Shown here piece after piece: positions 58,073 through 64,000 of a DNA stretch of 64,000 nt. The translations under genes were made by a program, and so were the position numbers. The notes below the pieces were generated by a model that had not been told where the DNA came from, ran no database searches, and saw only the letters and a program-made list of their open reading frames with translations. Position 1 is the first letter of the stretch; every line of letters begins with the position of its first letter. The DNA comes from an uncultured Rhodospirillaceae bacterium (GTDB lineage Bacteria; Pseudomonadota; Alphaproteobacteria; Azospirillales; Azospirillaceae): positions 1 through 64,000 of the forward strand of contig CALBDS010000046.1 of the NCBI GenBank assembly GCA_937927415.1, written 5' to 3'.

Positions 58073-59485
58073 ATGACCGTCGTTACCCGTTTCGCCCCCT
58101 CCCCCACCGGATTTCTGCACATTGGCGGCGCCCGCACCGCGCTGTTCAACTGGCTGTTCGCCCGGCACCACGGGGGCACCTTCCTCCTGCGGATCGAGGA
58201 CACCGACCGCGCCCGCTCCACCCAGGCCGCGGTGGACGCCATCCTCGACGGGCTGTCCTGGCTGGGCCTGATGGGCGACAACGAGCCGGTGTCGCAGTTC
58301 GAGCGCAAGGACCGCCACGCGGAGGTCGCCCGCCAGCTTCTGGCCGAGGGCAAGGCCTATCACTGCTACGCCAGCCCGCAGGAATTGGATGAGATGCGCG
58401 CCGCCCAGAAGGCCGCCGGCCAGCCGGTGCGCTATGACGGCCGCTGGCGCGACCGCCCGGCCGCCGACGCGCCCGAAGGCGTGAAGCCCGTCATCCGCCT
58501 GAAGGCCCCCCAGACCGGCGAAACCGTGCTGAAGGACGAGGTGCAGGGCACCGTCACCGTGCAGAACAGCCAGCTCGACGACCTGATCCTGCTGCGCGCC
58601 GACGGCACGCCGACGTACCTGCTGGCGGTGGTGGTGGACGACCACGACATGGGCGTGACCCACGTCATCCGCGGCGACGACCACCTGACCAACACCTTCC
58701 GCCAGATCCAGATCTTCAACGCCATGGGCTGGGACCTGCCCAGCTTCTCCCACATCCCGCTGATCCACGGGCCGGACGGGGCCAAGCTGTCCAAGCGGCA
58801 CGGGGCGCTGGGCGTGGATGCCTACCGCGACATGGGCTATCTGCCGGAAGCCATCCGCAACTATCTCCTGCGACTCGGCTGGGGCCATGGGGACGACGAG
58901 ATCATCTCCACCGAACAGGCCATCGAATGGTTCACGCTGGAGGGGATCGGGCGCTCACCATCGCGCTTCGATTTCGCCAAGCTGGAAAACCTCAACGCCC
59001 ATTACATGCGCCAGGCCGACGACGCCCGGCTGGTGTCGCTGATCGCCCCGAAGCTGGAAACGGCGCGGGGCCGCCCGCTGACCGCCGCCGAAACCGACCT
59101 GCTGACCCGCGCCATGCCGGGGCTGAAGGCCCGTGCCCGCACGGCGGTCGATCTGGCGGCCAGTGCCGCCTTCTACATCGCCCCCCGCCCCCTGGCCCTG
59201 GACGACAAGGCCAAGGGCCAGCTGACCGATGATGCCCGCGCGCTGCTGGGCGAACTCACCGCCCTGTTCGCGGCAGAATCGGAATGGACGGCGGCAGCGC
59301 TGGAGGCCCGCGTGCGTGCCTTCGCAGAAGCGAAAGGCGAAAAATTGGGCAAGGTTGCCCAACCCCTGCGCGCCGCCCTATCGGGAACCACCGTTTCCCC
59401 GCCCATTTTCGAGGTCGCGGAACTTCTGGGACGGAGCGAGACGCTGGGACGCATGGGTGATGCGTCAAATGCTGCGTCGCACTAA
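58073..59485 (+). CDS. gltX: Glutamyl-tRNA synthetase
   Basis: A 470-residue class I synthetase that charges tRNA-Glu. HIGH-type signature in RFAPSPTGFLHIGGARTALFNWLFAR, KMSKS-type signature in PDGAKLSKRHGALGV, and HVIRGDDHLTNTFRQIQIFNAMGW. The C-terminal anticodon-binding domain ends RSETLGRMGDAS. ATG at 58073 chosen because MTVVTRFAPSPTG is the standard start; an upstream GTG at 58055 exists. Shares a 73-base divergent promoter region with comEC. Alphaproteobacteria usually have two gltX genes; this one may be either. Confidence 0.96.
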   Translation: MTVVTRFAPSPTGFLHIGGARTALFNWLFARHHGGTFLLRIEDTDRARSTQAAVDAILDGLSWLGLMGDNEPVSQFERKDRHAEVARQLLAEGKAYHCYASPQELDEMRAAQKAAGQPVRYDGRWRDRPAADAPEGVKPVIRLKAPQTGETVLKDEVQGTVTVQNSQLDDLILLRADGTPTYLLAVVVDDHDMGVTHVIRGDDHLTNTFRQIQIFNAMGWDLPSFSHIPLIHGPDGAKLSKRHGALGVDAYRDMGYLPEAIRNYLLRLGWGHGDDEIISTEQAIEWFTLEGIGRSPSRFDFAKLENLNAHYMRQADDARLVSLIAPKLETARGRPLTAAETDLLTRAMPGLKARARTAVDLAASAAFYIAPRPLALDDKAKGQLTDDARALLGELTALFAAESEWTAAALEARVRAFAEAKGEKLGKVAQPLRAALSGTTVSPPIFEVAELLGRSETLGRMGDASNAASH

Positions 59486-59578
59486 TTTCGATGCGTTGAT
59501 AAACGGCGCGGCTGGAATTATGCTGCGCCGACTCCAGAAGGGCAGGAAGGCCCCCACCCAAACCAAGGACGTGCCGAG

Positions 59579-60895
59579 ATGACTCAGAACGCGTCGTCGC
59601 CCAGCGACACCGTCACTCTGACCGATAACCGGACCGGCAAGCAGGTCACTCTGCCTGTGCTGCACGGCACCATCGGCCCCAGCGTTATCGACATCCGCAA
59701 GCTTTATGCGGAAACCGGCTACTTCACCTATGACCCGGGTTTCACCTCGACGGGTTCGTGCGAATCGACCATCACTTACATCGATGGCGACGAGGGCGTC
59801 CTGCTGCACCGCGGCTATGCCATCGACGATCTGGCTGAGAACTGCAACTTCCCCGAAGTCTGCTACCTGCTGCTGAACGGCCACCTGCCGAACGCCGGGG
59901 AAAAGGAAGATTTCGAAAACATCCTGCGCCGTCACTCGATGGTGCATGAACAGCTGACCAAGTTCTACAACGGCTTCCGCCGCGACGCCCACCCGATGGC
60001 GGTGCTGTGCGGCGTGACCGGCGCGCTGTCGGCCTTCTACCACGACTCCACCGACATCGAAGATCCGGTGCAGCGCAAGATCGCCGCTCACCGTCTGATC
60101 GCCAAGATGCCGACCATGGCCGCCATGGCCTACAAGTATTCGGCTGGCCAGCCGTTCATGTACCCGCGCAACGACCTGTCGTACGCGGAAAACTTCCTGT
60201 ACATGACCTTCGGCACCCCGTGCGAGCCGTACAAGGTGAACCCGGTCCTGTCCAAGGCGATGGACAAGATCTTCATCCTGCACGCCGACCACGAGCAGAA
60301 CGCCTCCACCTCCACCGTCCGTCTGGCCGGTTCGTCGGGCGCCAACCCGTTCGCCTGCATCGCCGCCGGCATCGCCTCGCTGTGGGGTCCGGCCCATGGC
60401 GGCGCCAACGAGGCCGTGCTGAAGATGCTGGAAGAGATCGGCTCGGTCGATCGCATTCCGGAAATCGTCCGCCGCGCCAAGGACAAGAACGACAACTTCC
60501 GTCTGATGGGCTTCGGCCACCGGGTCTATAAGAACTACGACCCGCGCGCCCAGGTCATGCGCCAGACCTGCCACGAAGTGCTCAGCGAACTGGGCATCAA
60601 GGACGAACCGCTCCTGGACATCGCCATGGAGCTGGAAAAGATCGCGCTGGAAGACGACTACTTCGTCCAGAAGAAGCTGTACCCGAACGTCGATTTCTAC
60701 TCGGGCATCATCCTGAAGGCGATGGGCTTCCCGACCAGCATGTTCACCGTGCTGTTCGCCCTGGCCCGCACCGTCGGCTGGATTTCCCAGTGGAAGGAAA
60801 TGGTCGAGGATCCCAGCCAGAAGATCGGCCGTCCGCGCCAGCTCTTCCAGGGCGAGACGAAGCGCGCCTTCGTCCCGCTCGCCGAGCGTGGCTAA
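59579..60895 (+). CDS. gltA: Citrate synthase (type II)
   Basis: A 438-residue hexameric-type citrate synthase condensing acetyl-CoA and oxaloacetate at the entry of the TCA cycle. Diagnostic segments: GFTSTGSCESTITYIDGDEGVLLHRGYAIDDLAE, HADHEQNASTSTVRLAGSSGANPFACIAAGIASLWGPAHGGANEAVLKML, MGFGHRVYKNYDPRA, and EKIALEDDYFVQKKLYPNVDFYSGI. All catalytic histidine and aspartate contexts are present. It follows gltX by 93 bases in the same direction. A GC hairpin follows the stop. Confidence 0.97.
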   Translation: MTQNASSPSDTVTLTDNRTGKQVTLPVLHGTIGPSVIDIRKLYAETGYFTYDPGFTSTGSCESTITYIDGDEGVLLHRGYAIDDLAENCNFPEVCYLLLNGHLPNAGEKEDFENILRRHSMVHEQLTKFYNGFRRDAHPMAVLCGVTGALSAFYHDSTDIEDPVQRKIAAHRLIAKMPTMAAMAYKYSAGQPFMYPRNDLSYAENFLYMTFGTPCEPYKVNPVLSKAMDKIFILHADHEQNASTSTVRLAGSSGANPFACIAAGIASLWGPAHGGANEAVLKMLEEIGSVDRIPEIVRRAKDKNDNFRLMGFGHRVYKNYDPRAQVMRQTCHEVLSELGIKDEPLLDIAMELEKIALEDDYFVQKKLYPNVDFYSGIILKAMGFPTSMFTVLFALARTVGWISQWKEMVEDPSQKIGRPRQLFQGETKRAFVPLAERG

Positions 60896-60923
60896 TCGGT
60901 CGCCTCACCCGTTCGGCACGGGT

Positions 60924-60941
60924 GGCCCCGGAAACGGGGCC
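60924..60941 (+). terminator. Short GC hairpin with GAAA loop after gltA
   Basis: GGCCCCG-GAAA-CGGGGCC, a 7-base stem with a stable GNRA-type tetraloop, 28 bases after the gltA stop. No U-run follows, so it may stabilise the mRNA end rather than terminate. Confidence 0.45.
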
Positions 60942-60950
60942 TCCCGGCCG

Positions 60951-61109
60951 ATGGGCGCGTCCATCGTTCCGGCTTGGCGGGTGCGTCTCCACCACCCGCC
61001 GGCCAACGACAACAAGCTGCCGCTGAAGCGGCGGCTGTTGCGGATGGCGTTCTATGTGCTGATCGCCGCCGCGCTGGCCAGCGTCCTGCAGCCGTTGCTG
61101 CCGCTGTGA
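60951..61109 (+). CDS. Small hypothetical membrane protein
   Basis: A 52-residue frame from ATG 60951 (the frame is open from 60888). The centre HHPPANDNKLPLKRRLLRM is basic with an ANDN motif often seen in short alphaproteobacterial proteins, followed by one membrane segment (AFYVLIAAALASVLQPLLPL) that ends the protein. Cytoplasmic-in orientation fits the positive-inside rule. No family known to me. It sits between gltA and the YeeE pair. Confidence 0.55.
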   Translation: MGASIVPAWRVRLHHPPANDNKLPLKRRLLRMAFYVLIAAALASVLQPLLPL

Positions 61110-61214
61110 CCTTTTTCGTTGCTTCCAGCAGGGCTGTTCCCCGCAGAGTGCTGGTGCAAAATTAGGACATCCGAATATAGTGTGGCCGTTTGGTTTCAGC
61201 TTGGCCGTGCCTGG

Positions 61215-61643
61215 ATGCCTATGATGACCCTTTCCGTTACTCTCTCGGCTTTGGCGGGTGGCGCCCTGATCGGGCTGGCCGCCGCTGTGTTCATGCTGCT
61301 GAACGGCCGTATCGCCGGCATCAGCGGCGTTCTCGGTGCCGTGGTCGAAGGACAGGTTGCCACGTGGCGGCTCGCCTTCATCGCCGGGCTGGTGGTGTCG
61401 GCACCCTTGGCCGTCCTGGTGACCGGGGCTTTGCCGCCGGTGACCTTTGAAACGCCCCTGTGGCTGCTGGCCCCCGCCGGGCTGCTGGTGGGGATCGGAA
61501 CGCGGCTGGCCGGCGGGTGCACCAGCGGACACGGGGTCTGCGGGCTGGCCCGGCTGTCGCCGCGGTCGCTGGCCGCAACCGGGCTGTTCATGGCGGCCGG
61601 TGCCGCCACCGTGTTCATCGTGCGCCATGGGGTGGGGCTGTGA
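61215..61643 (+). CDS. YeeE/YedE family half-size transporter, first component
   Basis: A 142-residue membrane protein with about four helices (ALAGGALIGLAAAVFMLLNG, LAFIAGLVVSAPLAVLVTG, PLWLLAPAGLLVGIGTRLAGG, LAATGLFMAAGAATVFIVRHG) and the family signature GTRLAGGCTSGHGVCGLARLS carrying the conserved cysteine. YeeE/YedE proteins move thiosulfate or sulfane sulfur; half-size pairs occur with sulfide-response genes. GTGA overlap with the next gene indicates a two-component channel. Start ATG 61215, with a further ATG at 61221. Confidence 0.87.
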   Translation: MPMMTLSVTLSALAGGALIGLAAAVFMLLNGRIAGISGVLGAVVEGQVATWRLAFIAGLVVSAPLAVLVTGALPPVTFETPLWLLAPAGLLVGIGTRLAGGCTSGHGVCGLARLSPRSLAATGLFMAAGAATVFIVRHGVGL

Positions 61644-62125
61644 CGATCATGATGGCTGTGGTGTCGGCGTTCGTGTGCGGGCTGGTGTTCGGGTTGGGCC
61701 TGATCCTGTCGGGGATGACCGATCCGGCGCGGGTGCTGGGCTTTCTCGACGTGGCGGGGGCGTGGAACCCGGCGCTGGCCCTGGTGATGGGACCGGCGGT
61801 GGGCGTGGCGGCGGCGGGTTACGCCCTGGCGCGCCGATGGCGGCGGCCCGTGTGCGCGCCGGACTTTTCCTGGCCCCAGCGGCGGGCCATCGATCGCCGT
61901 CTGGTGATCGGGTCGGTGCTGTTCGGCATCGGCTGGGGGCTGTCGGGCATCTGCCCCGGTCCGGCGCTGGTGTCGGCGGGCCGCGGGCTGGTTCCGGCGC
62001 TGGTGTTCACCGTGTCGATGGTGGCGGGCATGGCGCTCTGCCGCCACTGGCGGGAAGCTCGTGAGGTGGCTGCCGAAACCACTCCGGGGAAAGCCACACT
62101 GGCGCCCGAACACCACCGTGCGTAA
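61640..62125 (+). CDS. YeeE/YedE family half-size transporter, second component
   Basis: A 161-residue partner of the preceding gene, with helices MAVVSAFVCGLVFGLGLILSGM, NPALALVMGPAVGVAAAGYAL, LVIGSVLFGIGWGLSGICPGP and LVPALVFTVSMVAGMAL. FGIGWGLSGICPGPALVSAG is the second cysteine signature of the family. A GTG start at 61640 overlaps the previous stop; ATG codons at 61649 and 61652 are alternatives. The soluble C-terminal tail is short. Role in sulfur import is inferred from family members. Confidence 0.87.
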   Translation: MTIMMAVVSAFVCGLVFGLGLILSGMTDPARVLGFLDVAGAWNPALALVMGPAVGVAAAGYALARRWRRPVCAPDFSWPQRRAIDRRLVIGSVLFGIGWGLSGICPGPALVSAGRGLVPALVFTVSMVAGMALCRHWREAREVAAETTPGKATLAPEHHRA

Positions 62126-62156
62126 AAGGGACGCTCTGTTTCCCTGATACGGCACG

Positions 62157-62912
62157 ATGATGATGGATCTGTCCGCCTTTGCCCTGTTGACCGCCGCCGC
62201 CTTTGTTGCCGGGGGCATGAACGCTCTGGCCGGCGGCGGCAGCTTCGTCACTTTGCCGGCGCTGGTGTTCGTCGGGGTGCCGCCGGTGTCGGCGGCGGCC
62301 ACCGGCACCGCCGCCCTGCTGCCCGGCTATGCCAGCAGCGCCTATGGCCTGCGGCACGATCTGGAGCCGGTGGAAGGGGTCGGCCTGCCGGTGCTGGCGG
62401 GTGTCAGCCTGATCGGGGGCGTGCTGGGGGCCTGCCTGCTGCTGCTCACCCCCGACGCTGTGTTCCGGCACATCGTTCCGTGGCTGCTGCTGGCGGCAAC
62501 GGCGCTGTTTGCCTTTGGCAAGCCGCTGGCGGCGTGGCTGAAGGGACGGGGCATCCACGGGCGCGGCGCCATGCTGGGCGGGTTGTTCGGGGTGTCGTGC
62601 TACGGCGGCTATTTCAACGGGGGGCTGGGCATTCTGCTGCTGGCCCACCTCAGCCTGTTCAACATGAAGAGCCTGCACGGCATGAACGGGCTGAAAAGCG
62701 CCCTGTCAGCGGTGCTGACGCTGGTGTCGGTCGGCACCTATGCTCTGGGCGGGGTGGTGCACTGGCCGGCGGCGGTGCTGATGATGGCAGGGTCGGTGGC
62801 CGGCGGCTATGCCGGGGCGCGCCTGTCGCGCCGCATCCCGCAAAAGCTGCTGCGCATCATCATCATCGGCGTCGGGCTGACCATGGCGGCGCTGTTCTTC
62901 CTGAAGGGATGA
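62157..62912 (+). CDS. TauE/SafE-family sulfite/organosulfonate exporter
   Basis: A 251-residue TauE/SafE permease with about eight membrane segments in two repeats. GGMNALAGGGSFVTLPALVFVGVPPVSAAATGTAALLPGYASSAYGLR is the first-repeat signature and YGGYFNGGLGILLLAHLSLFNMKSLHGMNGLKSALSAVL the second. Members export sulfite, sulfoacetate or related anions. It is in the same direction as the YeeE pair, 31 bases behind, so the three probably handle sulfur compounds together. ATG triplet at the start leaves the exact codon open. Confidence 0.9.
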   Translation: MMMDLSAFALLTAAAFVAGGMNALAGGGSFVTLPALVFVGVPPVSAAATGTAALLPGYASSAYGLRHDLEPVEGVGLPVLAGVSLIGGVLGACLLLLTPDAVFRHIVPWLLLAATALFAFGKPLAAWLKGRGIHGRGAMLGGLFGVSCYGGYFNGGLGILLLAHLSLFNMKSLHGMNGLKSALSAVLTLVSVGTYALGGVVHWPAAVLMMAGSVAGGYAGARLSRRIPQKLLRIIIIGVGLTMAALFFLKG

Positions 62913-62944
62913 ACCCATCGCCGGGCCGGGGCGTTATACCATCA

Positions 62945-62976
62945 AGCGGAAAGCCTGACACATCAGGCTTTCCGCT
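62945..62976. repeat. Perfect 14-base inverted repeat after TauE gene
   Basis: AGCGGAAAGCCTGA, CACA, TCAGGCTTTCCGCT: a perfect 14-base stem with a 4-base loop, 32 bases after the TauE/SafE stop. Further GC-rich palindromic stretches follow to about 63050 (for example GCGGCCATCCGGCCGC). No U-run. It may be a terminator of the sulfur operon or part of a REP-like element. Confidence 0.7.
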
Positions 62977-63084
62977 GGCCCTCAGACGGCGGGCGCGGCC
63001 ATCCGGCCGCTTGCCTTCGCGGGCATGCGCCCGCGGGGCCGCGGTCGCGGCCCTTACCATCCCATCCCCTGCCCGGCGTGAGAC

Positions 63085-63654
63085 ATGAGCGCGATTGCCG
63101 ATGCCGAACGGCGCATCACCCGTTTTCTGACCACCGACATGGTGGCGGCTCTGGCCGCGGTGGAGCATGAAACCCCACCGCTGGCCGCCGAACCCGGCGA
63201 ACGCCCCATCGGCGAGATGGCCCGCGCCCGCGTGACCTTTGCCCATGTTCCCGGCACCGCCGATTGCCTGTACCGGGTGGCGGCGTTCGGTGATGCCGTG
63301 CTGATGAGCCTTCAACTCAACGTGCGCCGCTTCGTGGCGGTGTACCGGGTGCCGGTGGTCGATCCCGCCGGCGGGGCGGCTCTGGTCAGCGCCGACACTC
63401 TGGCCCAGCGGTTCGAACGCTGGAGCATCGGCGCCGGACATGCCGGGTGGCTGACCGGCTGGCGCGACGGCACCGACCCGTGGAATCCGGCGGTGCGGGT
63501 GGTGGAAACCTATTGCTACGCCATGCTGCCTGCCGATTTCCTCGGCAACCCGCTGGAACAGCTCTATTGGCGCACCGATCTGGTGCAGATGACCCGCGCC
63601 TTCATCCTGGAGGCCCGCCGGATGGGCATCCCCCTGTCCGGCGGAGGCTCCTGA
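63085..63654 (+). CDS. Conserved-looking hypothetical protein
   Basis: A 189-residue soluble protein I cannot place in a family. It has a helical start (IADAERRITRFLTTDMVAALAAVEHE), a beta-rich middle (ARARVTFAHVPGTADCLYRVAAFGDAVLMSLQLNVRRFVAVYRVPVVDPAGG), and an aromatic C-terminal part (GWLTGWRDGTDPWNPAVRVVETYCYAMLPADFLGNPLEQLYWRTDLVQMTRAFILEARRMG). No signal peptide, membrane segment or catalytic motif. Codon use is like its neighbours, which supports coding. It is flanked by two palindromic repeats and converges with livF. Confidence 0.7.
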   Translation: MSAIADAERRITRFLTTDMVAALAAVEHETPPLAAEPGERPIGEMARARVTFAHVPGTADCLYRVAAFGDAVLMSLQLNVRRFVAVYRVPVVDPAGGAALVSADTLAQRFERWSIGAGHAGWLTGWRDGTDPWNPAVRVVETYCYAMLPADFLGNPLEQLYWRTDLVQMTRAFILEARRMGIPLSGGGS

Positions 63655-63665
63655 AAAACAGCCGA

Positions 63666-63710
63666 GGTTTGGAGGTGCCAACCTCCAAGCGGGGTCGGGG
63701 CGGCAGCCCC
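63666..63710 (+). repeat. Palindromic intergenic repeat, copy 2
   Basis: A 45-base element, 12 bases after the hypothetical gene stop, matching the reverse complement of 48-92 at 42 of 45 positions. The first hairpin is TTGGAGGT-GCCA-ACCTCCAA; in copy 1 the closing pair is C-G instead of T-A, a paired change that keeps the stem. The second hairpin is GGGGC-GGCA-GCCCC. It lies between convergent genes. Confidence 0.75.
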
Positions 63711-63726
63711 GCGCGTCAGAGCCGGA

Positions 63727-64000
63727 TCACAACCCGAGATACGCCTGCTTCACCGCCGGGTCGGCCAGCAGTTCGGCCCCGCTGCCCGACAGCACGACGC
63801 GCCCATTTTCCAGCACATAGGCCCGCGCCGCCAGCTTCAGCGAGGCGGCGACGTTCTGTTCGACCAGGATGATGGTCATGCCCTCGTCGGCCAAGGTGCG
63901 GATGATGCGGAACAGTTCCTGCACCAGGGCCGGGGACAGGCCCAGCGACGGTTCGTCGAACATGATGAGGTCGGGCTTGCCCATCAGGCAGCGCCCGATG
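63727..64000 (-). CDS. livF: Branched-chain amino acid ABC transporter ATPase LivF, C-terminal part
   Basis: The last 91 codons of an ABC ATPase that runs past the window end. It begins in the Walker B region (KPDLIMFDEPSLGLSPALVQELFRIIRTLADEGMTIILVEQNVAASLKLAARAYVLENGRVVLSG) and ends DPAVKQAYLGL. The LVEQN switch region and the AYLGL end are typical of LivF (second ATPase of high-affinity branched-chain amino acid or urea uptake systems). UrtE is a close alternative. Only partial sequence is available. Confidence 0.88.
   Translation of the reverse strand, partial: IGRCLMGKPDLIMFDEPSLGLSPALVQELFRIIRTLADEGMTIILVEQNVAASLKLAARAYVLENGRVVLSGSGAELLADPAVKQAYLGL

Noticed and set aside
53929..58392. 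A 1487-codon plus-strand open frame
   Set aside because: It is antisense to recJ and comEC, with Arg/His/Pro/Gln-rich composition typical of GC-rich shadow frames.

Overview
The window is high-GC DNA from an alphaproteobacterium, most likely a Rhodospirillales member close to Azospirillum. The grounds are the alphaproteobacterial housekeeping order (pyrB-pyrC-plsY-dprA-topA; comEC/gltX/gltA), the many twin-arginine redox proteins, and the PQQ and tetrathionate gene sets. The genus is inferred from gene content only. No rRNA or tRNA gene was seen.

Left third (1-32 kb) is rich in accessory metabolism. It opens with an acetyltransferase, a FAD-linked 2-hydroxyacid dehydrogenase behind a GntR-type operator, and a divergent argO/argP-like pair. 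Next is a family 2A encapsulin operon (shell, cysteine desulfurase with a long disordered N-terminal arm, serine acetyltransferase), facing a divergent XRE-cupin regulator. A full tetrathionate respiration locus follows (ttrS, ttrR, ttrB, ttrC, ttrA). It adjoins a large PQQ module built as two divergent units: an ABC exporter with a beta-propeller and a binding protein leftward, and pedF-type cytochrome, binding protein, SoxYZ-like carrier, zinc metallohydrolase and a quinoprotein alcohol dehydrogenase rightward. The dehydrogenase carries the Asp-x-Asp signature of lanthanide enzymes, and a LuxR-type response regulator follows it. A cytochrome b / SHP / diheme cytochrome c operon comes next.

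Middle (32-45 kb): an orphan molybdate-binding protein with a ModE-like site, a response regulator, and a glycogen/trehalose operon (treS-maltokinase fusion, glgB, glgX). A short type I-E-like CRISPR array (7 repeats) without cas genes lies between a DUF29 gene and an HNH nuclease gene coupled to rimO.

Right part (45-64 kb) is mostly housekeeping: a MarR regulator, pyrB, a dihydroorotase homologue lacking the HxH metal motif, plsY, dprA, topA, a double cyclic-nucleotide-binding protein, recJ, comEC, gltX and gltA. Then come two half-size YeeE/YedE proteins and a TauE/SafE permease, an unknown protein, and the end of a livF-type gene.

A recurring theme is sulfur: serine acetylation and cysteine desulfuration in an encapsulin, tetrathionate respiration, a SoxYZ-like carrier, YeeE/YedE and TauE transport. 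The two ends of the window carry inverted copies of one palindromic intergenic repeat whose hairpin shows a compensatory base change.
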